Below are positions 1 to 6,805 of a stretch of 64,000 nt of DNA, one piece after another. Numbering within the stretch: position 1 is the first letter of the stretch; each line of letters starts with the position of its first letter. Below the pieces are notes generated by a model. The model worked only from the letters and a program-made list of their open reading frames with translations. It searched no databases and was not told the DNA's origin. A program made the translations under genes and the position numbers. This DNA comes from Streptomyces liangshanensis (GTDB taxonomy: Bacteria; Actinomycetota; Actinomycetes; Streptomycetales; Streptomycetaceae), in the NCBI RefSeq assembly GCF_011694815.1, contig NZ_CP050177.1, forward strand, positions 5,124,001-5,188,000, read 5' to 3'.

Positions 1-53
1 GGCCGAACCGTACGCCCGTCCGCACACCACTTCACATCCCTGGGGGAACCGCG

Positions 54-440
54 ATGGGCCCGCGCCACCGCCGCACCGCACTCGCCGCCGCAGCCGCCAT
101 GCTCACCGTCAGCGCGGTGGCCGGATGCGGCGCACTCGACAAGGCACTCGACTGCGTCCAGACCGCCGAGGCCATCAGCGACAGCGTCGGCAACCTCCAG
201 CAGGCGATATCCGACGCGGGCGACGACCCGCTGAAGATCGACGACGCGCTCCGCGGCATCGACAACGAACTCGACAACCTCAACGACACGACGGACAACG
301 CCGACCTCAGCAAGGCCGTCGACCAACTGTCCGACGGCGTCGACAACGTCCGCACGGCGGTCAAGGACGGCGACAACAGCCCCGACCTCACGCCGATCAC
401 GGACGCGGCGACGGAGATAGGCAAGATCTGCACACCCTGA
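54..440 (+). CDS. Small predicted lipoprotein
   Basis: A 128-residue protein beginning with a basic n-region and an Ala-rich hydrophobic stretch that ends in the lipobox-like VAGC (Cys near residue 25). It is therefore probably lipid-modified and tethered outside the membrane. The mature part is Asp/Asn-rich and predicted helical, with repeated Ile/Leu-Asp spacing (residues about 40-110) and three further Cys, including a C-terminal CTP. I recognise no named family. It lies 18 bp upstream of rdgB on the same strand, so the two may be co-transcribed. A purine-rich GGGGGAACC precedes the ATG. Function unknown. Confidence 0.75.
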   Translation: MGPRHRRTALAAAAAMLTVSAVAGCGALDKALDCVQTAEAISDSVGNLQQAISDAGDDPLKIDDALRGIDNELDNLNDTTDNADLSKAVDQLSDGVDNVRTAVKDGDNSPDLTPITDAATEIGKICTP

Positions 441-458
441 GCGCCTGATACTGGGTGC

Positions 459-1061
459 ATGACCCGCCTGATCCTCGCCACCCGCAACGCCGGGAAGCTC
501 ACCGAACTCAAGGCCATCCTCGCCGACGCCGGCCTGCCCCACGACCTCGTCGGCGCGGACGCCTACCCCGACGTCCCCGACGTCAAGGAGACCGGCGTCA
601 CCTTCGCCGAGAACGCCCTCCTCAAGGCCCACGCCCTCGCCGACGCGACCGGCCTCCCCGCGGTCGCCGACGACTCGGGCCTCTGCGTGGACGTGCTCGG
701 CGGCGCCCCCGGCATCTTCTCGGCCCGCTGGTCGGGCACCCACGGCGACGACGCCGCGAACCTCGCCCTGCTGCTGGCCCAGCTCGCCGACATCGCCCCC
801 GAACACCGCTCGGCCCACTTCGCGTGCGCGGCGGCCCTGGCCCTCCCGGACGGCACGGAACGCGTGGTCGAGGGCCGCCTCCTGGGCACCCTCCGCACCA
901 CCCCCGCGGGCACGAACGGCTTCGGCTACGACCCGATCCTCCAGCCGAACGGCGAAACGAGGACGTGCGCGGAGCTGTCCCCCCAGGAGAAGAACGCGAT
1001 CAGCCACCGGGGGAAGGCGTTCCGGGCGCTGGCGCCGGTGGTGGGGGAGCTGCTGGGCTGA
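459..1061 (+). CDS. rdgB: RdgB/HAM1 family non-canonical purine NTP pyrophosphatase
   Basis: The 200-aa product opens with the family signature LILATRNAGKLTELKAIL, the nucleotide-binding SxNxxK-like loop. It continues with VTFAENALLKA, VADDSGLCVD and GTNGFGYDPI, and ends with SHRGKAFRAL. All are hallmarks of the Ham1/RdgB fold, which hydrolyses ITP, dITP and XTP to the monophosphates and pyrophosphate and so keeps deaminated purines out of DNA and RNA. Length is normal for the family. The start is the ATG from which the core motif begins immediately. A strong hairpin follows the stop. Cytosolic housekeeping enzyme; confident. Confidence 0.95.
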   Translation: MTRLILATRNAGKLTELKAILADAGLPHDLVGADAYPDVPDVKETGVTFAENALLKAHALADATGLPAVADDSGLCVDVLGGAPGIFSARWSGTHGDDAANLALLLAQLADIAPEHRSAHFACAAALALPDGTERVVEGRLLGTLRTTPAGTNGFGYDPILQPNGETRTCAELSPQEKNAISHRGKAFRALAPVVGELLG

Positions 1062-1074
1062 AGCGGAACGAGGA

Positions 1075-1112
1075 AACGGCCTGCGCATCGATCCTTCGAT
1101 TCGCAGGCCGTT
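1075..1112. terminator. Bidirectional hairpin terminator between rdgB and tRNA-Leu
   Basis: Perfect 11-bp inverted repeat: AACGGCCTGCG at 1075-1085 pairs with CGCAGGCCGTT at 1102-1112 across a 16-nt loop. It sits just after the rdgB stop and just beyond the 3' end of the oppositely oriented tRNA gene, so it can end both transcripts. Confidence 0.75.
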
Positions 1113-1118
1113 CGCTGT

Positions 1119-1201
1119 GCGGCGGAAGGGATTCGAACCCTCAAGCCCTTTCACAGGCCACAGATCCTAAGTCTGCTGCGTCGCCGTTGCGCCACCGCCG
1201 C
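1119..1201 (-). tRNA. tRNA-Leu (anticodon UAG)
   Basis: Read on the minus strand, the acceptor arms GCGGCGG (1201-1195) and CCGCCGC (1125-1119) pair perfectly. The D-arm, a long class II variable arm and a GGTTCGAATCC T-arm are present. The anticodon loop is CTTAGGA, giving anticodon UAG (codon CUA). The length of 83 nt suits a type II tRNA. CCA is not encoded. Confidence 0.93.
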
Positions 1202-1255
1202 TAGCCGCCTGCCATCGTACCGGGCAGGCGGCTGAGGTGGTTCCGAGCGGGTCGG

Positions 1256-1687
1256 CTAGGGCGTACGGCGTCGAGCGCCTCCCCGGCACCATGTCGGGGT
1301 GACGGCGTGGCAGTTGGGGTACAGGAGCCGCAGGTTTTCCCGCCGGTTGTCGCTCCAGTCGCCGTTGACGTGGTCGACCTCCAGGGGGAGGGGGCGCCCG
1401 CGCCAGACGGTTCCGCAGCCGCAGAGCGCGCAGCTCTCCTCCCGTCCCAGGTCCACCATTGCCCGCTTGAGCAGTGAGCTGGGCGTACGGCGCGCGTGGG
1501 CCTCGTCCGTGAGGACCAGTATCTCCTCAGCGGACCGGCGATTCCGGTTCATGCGCATCCGCGCGGTGCGTACCCGCGGCGTGAAGTGGGAGGTGTCGAC
1601 GCCCAGCCTCGTGAGCGCCTCCGACATCGTTCTCGACGAGCTTGCCGCCTCCGTGAGGCGGGTTCGTGTGTACGGGCTTGGTGGCAT
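1256..1687 (-). CDS. HNH endonuclease-like protein with one zinc-ligand Cys missing
   Basis: A 143-aa protein whose C-terminal half is a recognisable HNH domain. CALCG lies at about residues 84-88, followed by LEVDHVNGDWSDNRRENLRLL (about 101-121) and then YPNCHA. The catalytic DH and the downstream DNRxENLR and NCH are intact. Members of this family normally have CPNC here, two zinc ligands; this copy has Tyr (codon TAC) in place of the first Cys (TGC), a single-base difference. The N-terminal half is basic with a possible DNA-binding helix (SEALTRLGVDTSHF), as in HNH proteins of phages and mobile elements. It sits next to tRNA-Leu. Possibly weakened or decaying; a small specialised nuclease is the alternative. 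Confidence 0.8.
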   Translation of the reverse strand: MPPSPYTRTRLTEAASSSRTMSEALTRLGVDTSHFTPRVRTARMRMNRNRRSAEEILVLTDEAHARRTPSSLLKRAMVDLGREESCALCGCGTVWRGRPLPLEVDHVNGDWSDNRRENLRLLYPNCHAVTPTWCRGGARRRTP

Positions 1688-1872
1688 GGGGGTGGGTCCT
1701 CCGGTCCGTGCGTGCGTTCGTGCTTCGTACGGGACAACGAACCGGATATCGGGTGGTTACGTCCGATAAACGGAATGGAGGGTGCCGCGGAATCCCCACT
1801 CTTCTGGGATAGCGCCGGATCCCACGCCTCCTTGATCATGACCGCACCCCCCCGGTCGCCAGAGGAGAACCT

Positions 1873-2832
1873 GTGTTCCGCCGAAGATCGTCCGCTTCCC
1901 GCCCGCTCGCGAGCCTCTTGGCCGCGGCCGCCGTCGCGCTCCCGCTGCTCCTGACCCCCGTCCCCGCCTTCGCCGCGGACCTGCCCAAGTGCGTCACCCA
2001 GGGGCCCAGGCAGGTGGGCACGCTCGACCCGAACGACCCCGGGGCGCCGGCGCCCGACGAGGGTCCGCAGATGGACCGCGACCAGATGCTGTCCTTCGTG
2101 GCGGGCGGTGAGACCCCCTACGGCCTGGACGGCAATCCGCACGTCTACACGAACGCGCAGGGCCGCCTCGCCGTGGGAATCGGCTTCGAGCTCGACGCCC
2201 CGGACGCGCGGAGGCTGATCGAGTCCGTCGACGCGGACTACGACGCGATTCGGTCGGGGTCGAAGGTTCTGACGCCCTTCCAGATCCGCGTCCTGTTCGA
2301 CGTCGAGATCACCGCCGCCGAGACCTATCTCCGGGCCCGCCTCCCGTCCCTGGACTCGCTCTCCGGAAACCGGAGGGCGGCGCTGATGGACGTGATGTTC
2401 GACGCCGGCCCCGACCGGTTCGACGACCTGGAGTTCCAGGCGATGATCAACGCGGTCTCGCAGGGCCAGTACAGCGCGGCCGCCATGCAGCTCAAGAGGT
2501 CGGAATGGGCCAGGGAGGCAAGCTTCCGTGCCAAGTACGACGCGGACCTGCTGACCTCCGCGATCCTGTGCTACGTCCCGGTTCCCTCGACACCCAACTG
2601 GTTCCCCAAGCGCGACCCGCTCGTCGACGAGCGGATCAAGGCGCTCACCAACGGGGCCGCGTACGTCACCGGGATGATCGAGAGCGGTGGCCACACCAGC
2701 CCCACGTACTTCCAGAGGTACTTCAAGTCGGAGCAGACGTGCGAGGCGACGTTCAGCGTCGAGACGCACGGGACGTCCGTCGATCTTGTCATCAACATCG
2801 AATGCCGCTCCAGCGCGAGCCCGACCCGCTAG
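1873..2832 (+). CDS. Secreted T4-lysozyme-fold (GH24-like) protein, catalytic residues substituted
   Basis: A 319-aa protein with a clear Sec signal peptide (cut near AFA-AD, residue 34). Residues about 70-225 follow the phage lysozyme pattern: an N-terminal Glu (E80), YTNAQGRLAVGIGF (92-105), then RRAALMDVMFDAG and an AAMQLKRSEWARE segment near the end. Aligned by eye with T4 lysozyme (YKDTEGYYTIGIGH), the catalytic Asp is Asn94, the catalytic Thr is Ala100 and the following His is Phe105. Peptidoglycan hydrolysis is therefore doubtful. Residues about 230-319 are an extra domain with conserved-looking Cys. Start: GTG with AGAGGAG eight bases upstream. It may bind rather than cut cell wall. 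Confidence 0.7.
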   Translation: MFRRRSSASRPLASLLAAAAVALPLLLTPVPAFAADLPKCVTQGPRQVGTLDPNDPGAPAPDEGPQMDRDQMLSFVAGGETPYGLDGNPHVYTNAQGRLAVGIGFELDAPDARRLIESVDADYDAIRSGSKVLTPFQIRVLFDVEITAAETYLRARLPSLDSLSGNRRAALMDVMFDAGPDRFDDLEFQAMINAVSQGQYSAAAMQLKRSEWAREASFRAKYDADLLTSAILCYVPVPSTPNWFPKRDPLVDERIKALTNGAAYVTGMIESGGHTSPTYFQRYFKSEQTCEATFSVETHGTSVDLVINIECRSSASPTR

Positions 2833-2923
2833 CTTCGCGGGACGTGAACGCGTAGGGCGTGACGCCGGTCCGGTCGTGGTCAGGTCTCCACGGCCGGGCC
2901 GGCGCCGTCGCGACAGCCGTTGC

Positions 2924-3931
2924 TCAGGTGCGGGCCTCCACGATCCCCGCGATCCCGTCCAGCAGCGGCCGCAGGCCGAACTCCAGCAGGGCGTCCAGGT
3001 CCAGGTCGTAGTGGTCGCCCAGGCCCGTGATCACCCGGGTCACCGCCGGGTAGCGGGGGGACGTGAGGATCCGGTTCATCGCGGCCGCCTGGCCGTCCAG
3101 CCACTCGTCCTCCGTCAGGCCCGTCGACGCCGCCGCCTGCGCCTCTCGTTCCAGATTGACCGCGAGGCCCTGGACGTAGCTGTACAGCAGCACGTGCAGG
3201 TCGAACATCGTCACCGGGTCCAGGCCGTGGCCCTCCAGCGCGCTCAGCATCCACTCCGCGTGGACCATCAGGTTCGGCAGCATCAAGGGCCGGGTGAGCG
3301 GGTGGAGTTGCGCCAGCCACGGGTGCTTGCGGTAGAGCCGCCACAGCGTCCTCGTGCCCAGTTCCACCCGCCCCCGCCAGTCGTCCGGGACGTCCGCCGC
3401 GTCGGGGTACTCCGCCTCGCCGAACGCCGCGTCCGCCATCAGCAGGACCAGGTCCTCCTTGCTGTCGACGTACCGGTACGGGGACATCGCCGCCACCCCG
3501 AGCCGTGCGGCGACCCCGCGCATGGAGAGCGCGGCGAGCCCCTCCGCGTCGGCGATCTCCACGGCCGCCTCCACGATCCGCTCCTGGGTGAGGAGGTCGT
3601 GGGACTCCGTCTCCTGGCGGCGCCCATTGCGTGGCGATTCCCCGAGCGGTGGTTCCGTGCGCCGCTCCTTTCCGCCGCCCGCCCGTCCCGGTCCGGCCGC
3701 CACCACCGTCCCCACCCGGGGGCGCGCCTCCACCAGTCCGTCCCGGCTCAGCCGGGTCAGCGCCTTGGTCGCCGTGGCCAGCGCCACACCCCACTCGCGC
3801 GCGATCTGCCGCGTCGACGGCACCCGGTCGCCTGGGGCGAGTTCGCCCTCCGCGATGCGCCGCCGGATGTCCGCCACGATCCGCAGGTACGGGGGCGGGG
3901 GAGGGGATGGCGGCGGGGTGGTCCTGGGCAT
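2924..3931 (-). CDS. GntR-TetR fusion transcriptional regulator
   Basis: A 335-aa regulator with two DNA-binding domains. Residues about 10-75 are a GntR-type winged helix (YLRIVADIRRRIAEGEL, then VPSTRQIAREWGV). Residues about 110-165 are a TetR helix-turn-helix (RIVEAAVEIADAEG, LSMRGVAARLGV, SPYRYVDSKEDL). The rest is a helical TetR C-terminal ligand/dimer domain. A 30-residue charged linker separates the two HTH units. It is divergent from the flavin monooxygenase at 4138 and probably represses it; the shared region carries a strong inverted repeat and a direct repeat that could serve the two domains separately. Such fusions occur in actinobacteria. Ligand unknown. Confidence 0.85.
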   Translation of the reverse strand: MPRTTPPPSPPPPPYLRIVADIRRRIAEGELAPGDRVPSTRQIAREWGVALATATKALTRLSRDGLVEARPRVGTVVAAGPGRAGGGKERRTEPPLGESPRNGRRQETESHDLLTQERIVEAAVEIADAEGLAALSMRGVAARLGVAAMSPYRYVDSKEDLVLLMADAAFGEAEYPDAADVPDDWRGRVELGTRTLWRLYRKHPWLAQLHPLTRPLMLPNLMVHAEWMLSALEGHGLDPVTMFDLHVLLYSYVQGLAVNLEREAQAAASTGLTEDEWLDGQAAAMNRILTSPRYPAVTRVITGLGDHYDLDLDALLEFGLRPLLDGIAGIVEART

Positions 3932-3990
3932 CGGCTTCCTTCGTTCGTTTCCCCGGATCGGAATCTTTTTCGCGGGCTCCTGGATCTGTA

Positions 3991-4057
3991 CTAGTGCAGG
4001 GATCAGCTGGAGCGACGCGTCGCCGGGTGCCTGTTCGCGCCCCCTGATCTAGTGCAG
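3991..4057. promoter_or_regulatory. Direct repeat CTAGTGCAG in the divergent control region
   Basis: CTAGTGCAG occurs at 3991-3999 and again at 4049-4057, 58 bp apart, between the fusion regulator and the monooxygenase it probably controls. Flanking bases are partly shared (ATCTGTA-CTAG and TGAT-CTAG). A candidate binding site for one of the regulator's two DNA-binding domains. Confidence 0.4.
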
Positions 4058-4086
4058 AAGCCCCAAACTACCAGTTGGCAGCGGTG

Positions 4087-4124
4087 TTCGTACGCCGTAC
4101 ATTCACCTGTGTACACCGTACGAA
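4087..4124. promoter_or_regulatory. Probable operator: 14-bp inverted repeat upstream of the monooxygenase
   Basis: TTCGTACGCCGTAC (4087-4100) and GTACACCGTACGAA (4111-4124) are inverted repeats matching at 12 of 14 positions around a 10-bp centre. The right arm ends 13 bp before the monooxygenase ATG, so a bound regulator would block initiation. Size and symmetry fit a TetR-type dimer site. Confidence 0.6.
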
Positions 4125-4137
4125 AGGGGCTTCCAGC

Positions 4138-5244
4138 ATGAAGACCGTACTGATCTCCGGCGGCGGCATCGCCGGTTCCGCGCTCGCCCACCAACTGCTC
4201 CGCCGCGGCTTCGCGCCCACCGTCGTGGAGCGCGCCGCCGGGCCCCGTCGTGGGGGCCAGGCGATCGACGTCCGCGGGGCCGCCCTCGACGTCGTCGGGC
4301 GGATGGGCCTGCTGGAGCGGGCGCGTGGACTCCGTACCCGTATCCGGGGCATGTCGGTCCTCGACGCCGACGGCAACGAGATCCACCGTTCCACCGAAGT
4401 CGCCTACAGCAGCGGCCGGTTGGACGGCGAGGACATCGAACTCCTCCTGGAGGACCTGGTGTCACTGCTCCACGAGCACGCCGGGGCCGAGGTCACGTAC
4501 CTCTTCGGCGACACCGTCACCGCGCTCACCGAGCAACCGGACGGCGTACGGGCCGACTTCGCGCACGCGCCGTCCCGCGTCTTCGATCTGGTCGTGGGGG
4601 CGGACGGCCTGCATTCGACCGTACGGCGGCTCGTCTTCGGCCCGGAGGAGCGGTACGCGCACCACCTGGGCACGTACCTCTCGGTCTTCGGCGCCGACAA
4701 CTTCCTCGGCCTCGACCAGTGGCAGGTGTGGCTCCAGGACGGTGACAACGGCTTCGGGATCATGCCCGTGCGCGACAGCACCGAGCTGCGGATCGCCTTC
4801 GGCTTCCGGTCGGAGCCGTTCGGCGGCGACCGGGATCCCGAGCGCTTCCGGAAGATCGTCGTCGACCGGCTCGCCGGCCTGCGCTGGCAGGCGGCCGGGC
4901 TCACGAAGGCCGCGGCCGACGCGCCCGACTTCTACTGCGACGCGATGGCCCAGATCCGGATGGACCGCTGGTCGCGCGGCAGGGTCGTCCTGCTCGGGGA
5001 CGCCGGGTACTGCGCGTCCCCGCTGTCCGGCCAGGGCACGAGCATGGCGCTGGTCGGCGCCCACGTCCTCGCCGAGGAGCTCGGCCGGGCGGACGGGGGC
5101 GGCGGGTACGAGGGCGCCTTCGCGCGGTACGAGGACCGGATGCGGCCCTTCGTCACGCTCAACCAGGCCCTCGCCACGGAGAACCCCGGCGGCCCGGCCT
5201 CCGAGGAGTCGGTCGCCCGTGCCAAGAACGCGATCGAGCTGTAG
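4138..5244 (+). CDS. FAD-dependent monooxygenase (TetX/PHBH-like)
   Basis: A 368-aa class A flavoprotein monooxygenase. MKTVLISGGGIAGSALAHQL is the N-terminal Rossmann GxGxxG motif that binds the ADP half of FAD. The DG motif is VVGADGLHSTVRRLVF (around residue 150). The GD motif is VVLLGDAGYCASPLSGQGTSMAL (around residue 285), which contacts the FAD ribityl chain. Such enzymes hydroxylate aromatic or polyketide-like substrates using NAD(P)H and oxygen, and some inactivate antibiotics. The start is the ATG after GAAAGGGG; the upstream in-frame extension has no coding features. Divergent from its likely repressor. Substrate cannot be told from sequence. Confidence 0.9.
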   Translation: MKTVLISGGGIAGSALAHQLLRRGFAPTVVERAAGPRRGGQAIDVRGAALDVVGRMGLLERARGLRTRIRGMSVLDADGNEIHRSTEVAYSSGRLDGEDIELLLEDLVSLLHEHAGAEVTYLFGDTVTALTEQPDGVRADFAHAPSRVFDLVVGADGLHSTVRRLVFGPEERYAHHLGTYLSVFGADNFLGLDQWQVWLQDGDNGFGIMPVRDSTELRIAFGFRSEPFGGDRDPERFRKIVVDRLAGLRWQAAGLTKAAADAPDFYCDAMAQIRMDRWSRGRVVLLGDAGYCASPLSGQGTSMALVGAHVLAEELGRADGGGGYEGAFARYEDRMRPFVTLNQALATENPGGPASEESVARAKNAIEL

Positions 5245-5271
5245 CCGTGCGGGGCGCACCACCGGCGCGCA

Positions 5272-5307
5272 CCACCGGGGTCCCTCCGGGGGGAGGGACC
5301 CCGGTGG
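5272..5307. terminator. Strong hairpin between monooxygenase and bcp
   Basis: Perfect 16-bp inverted repeat: CCACCGGGGTCCCTCC (5272-5287) with GGAGGGACCCCGGTGG (5292-5307), 4-nt loop. It lies between convergent genes, so it probably terminates both transcripts. Confidence 0.8.
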
Positions 5308-5337
5308 CAAGCGGCCGCAAGATCCGAAAGAGACGGA

Positions 5338-5805
5338 CTAGACGCCCAGGTCCTTGATGATCTTGGCCACATGGCCCGTCGCCCGGACGTTGTACAGCGC
5401 CTGCTCGACCTTGCCGTCCTCGTCCACGATCACCGTCGACCGGATCACGCCGGTCACGGTCTTCCCGTACAGCTTCTTCTCGCCGAAGGCGCCGTACGCC
5501 GTCAGGACGGCCTTGTCGGGGTCCGCGACCAGCGTGACCCGCAGGTTCTCCTTCTCCCGGAACTGCGCCAGCTTCTCCGGCTTGTCCGGCGACACGCCGA
5601 TGACGTCGTAACCGGCGCCCGCCAGCAGGTCCAGGTTGTCGGTGAAGTCGCAGGCCTGCTTGGTGCAGCCCGTCGTCATGGCCGCCGGGTAGAAGTACAC
5701 GATGACCTTGCGGCCCTTGTGGTCACCGAGGGAGACGTCGTTGCCGTCCGCGTCGGGCAGGGTGAAGGCGGGGGCGGTGTCGCCCGGCTGAAGTCGCTCA
5801 CTCAT
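5338..5805 (-). CDS. bcp: Thioredoxin-dependent thiol peroxidase (peroxiredoxin Q/Bcp)
   Basis: A 155-aa peroxiredoxin. GDTAPAFTLPDADGNDVSL opens the thioredoxin fold. VIVYFYPAAMTTGCTKQACDF carries the peroxidatic Cys (TTGC) and, five residues on, the resolving Cys (QAC), the spacing typical of the Bcp/PrxQ subfamily. It reduces hydroperoxides at the expense of thioredoxin in the cytosol. Start chosen: the ATG at 5805, preceded by AGGAGAACCAGAACC on the coding strand. The long upstream in-frame extension is antisense to DUF3618 and not real. Probably its own transcript. Confidence 0.95.
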   Translation of the reverse strand: MSERLQPGDTAPAFTLPDADGNDVSLGDHKGRKVIVYFYPAAMTTGCTKQACDFTDNLDLLAGAGYDVIGVSPDKPEKLAQFREKENLRVTLVADPDKAVLTAYGAFGEKKLYGKTVTGVIRSTVIVDEDGKVEQALYNVRATGHVAKIIKDLGV

Positions 5806-5955
5806 GGTTCTGGTTCTCCTCGGTGGAGGTCTCGCCCGGTTCCGGGGTACCCGCGGTGGGGCGCACGCCGGCCCCGGGCGTACGGAGGTACGTGCCCGAG
5901 GGTAATGCGGCCGGGCCCGATAGGGGGTGCCGCCGGGTGCGCGGGCCGTTGAACT

Positions 5956-5966
5956 GACAGACTGTC
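5956..5966. promoter_or_regulatory. Short palindrome in the bcp/DUF3618 divergent region
   Basis: GACAG-A-CTGTC at 5956-5966 is a perfect short palindrome 62 bp upstream of the DUF3618 start. It could be a regulator half-site pair, but it is short enough to arise by chance. Confidence 0.2.
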
Positions 5967-6027
5967 GAGCAGGTACGGACAGAAGTACTGACGAAGGATT
6001 ACCGGACACGACGACGGAGGCAGCGCG

Positions 6028-6348
6028 GTGTCGGATTCCAGGACCCCGGCGCAGATCGAGGCGGACATCGTCCGCCGGCGCGGGCAGCTTGCCGAGACGC
6101 TCGACGAGATCGGGGTGCGGGTGCACCCGAAGACGATCGTCGGTGACGCGAAGGCCAAGGTGGCCTCCAGTGTGGACCAGACGGCCGGACGGGCGTTCGT
6201 CGCCGTGAACAGGGCGGTCGCGGGTGTGCGGGCGCAGTTCGTCGGCATGGACGGCGCGCCGCGGCTGGAGCGGGTGGTGCCGGTGGCGCTGCTCGCGGTG
6301 GGGGTCGTGGGGTTGTACGCGGTGTCGGCGCGCCGTCGCCGGGGCTGA
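6028..6348 (+). CDS. DUF3618 small membrane protein
   Basis: A 106-aa protein. Residues about 5-50 show the DUF3618 pattern (TPAQIEADIVRRRGQLAETLDEIG, then an amphipathic helix through VHPKTIVGDAKAKV). A single transmembrane helix (VVPVALLAVGVVGLYAV) sits near the C-terminus, followed by an Arg-rich tail, so the bulk lies in the cytosol. Members accompany membrane-stress or phage-shock-like proteins in actinobacteria; their biochemical role is unknown. Start GTG at 6028. The next gene, on the same strand, starts 76 bp downstream. Confidence 0.85.
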   Translation: MSDSRTPAQIEADIVRRRGQLAETLDEIGVRVHPKTIVGDAKAKVASSVDQTAGRAFVAVNRAVAGVRAQFVGMDGAPRLERVVPVALLAVGVVGLYAVSARRRRG

Positions 6349-6424
6349 CCCGGCGGCGAGGGGCGCGGCGGTGGCCGCGCCCCTGTGGCGGGGGGTGGCC
6401 GTGCGGGCAGGTAGGTTCTGGGGC

Positions 6425-6763
6425 GTGAGCGAGAACACCGACGACAAGCTGCCCATCCGCATGCTCCACGACCGGGTGCTGGTGAGCACGGACATCGCGG
6501 AGGGCGAGCGGCGTTCCTCCGGCGGCATCCTGATTCCCGCGACGGCCGCGGTCGGCCGGCGGCTGGCCTGGGCCGAGGTGGTCGCAGTGGGGCAGAGCGT
6601 GCGGACGGTGAAGCCGGGGGACCGGGTGCTGTACGACCCCGAGGACCGCGGCGAGGTCGAGGTGCGCGGGGTGGCGTACGTGCTGATGCGGGAGCGCGAC
6701 CTGCACGCGGTGGCGGCGGACCGCTTCGAGGGCTCCGAGGATTCGACCGGGCTCTACCTGTAG
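6425..6763 (+). CDS. GroES-like co-chaperonin family protein
   Basis: A 112-aa protein with the 10-kDa chaperonin beta-barrel pattern: IRMLHDRVLVSTDIAEGERRSSGGILIP at the N-terminus (the mobile-loop region), then AEVVAVGQSVRTVKPGDRVLYD and a C-terminal RERDLHAV strand. It differs from canonical GroES: there is no nearby groEL and the mobile loop is divergent. It is therefore likely an accessory paralogue rather than the main GroEL lid. GTG at 6425 is taken as the start because homology begins just after it; the open frame upstream is antisense noise. Convergent with the penicillin-binding protein gene. Confidence 0.85.
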   Translation: MSENTDDKLPIRMLHDRVLVSTDIAEGERRSSGGILIPATAAVGRRLAWAEVVAVGQSVRTVKPGDRVLYDPEDRGEVEVRGVAYVLMRERDLHAVAADRFEGSEDSTGLYL

Positions 6764-6805
6764 CCCGGCGCCCCTACCGCCCCGCCCGCCTTACCGCCCC
6801 CGCCC

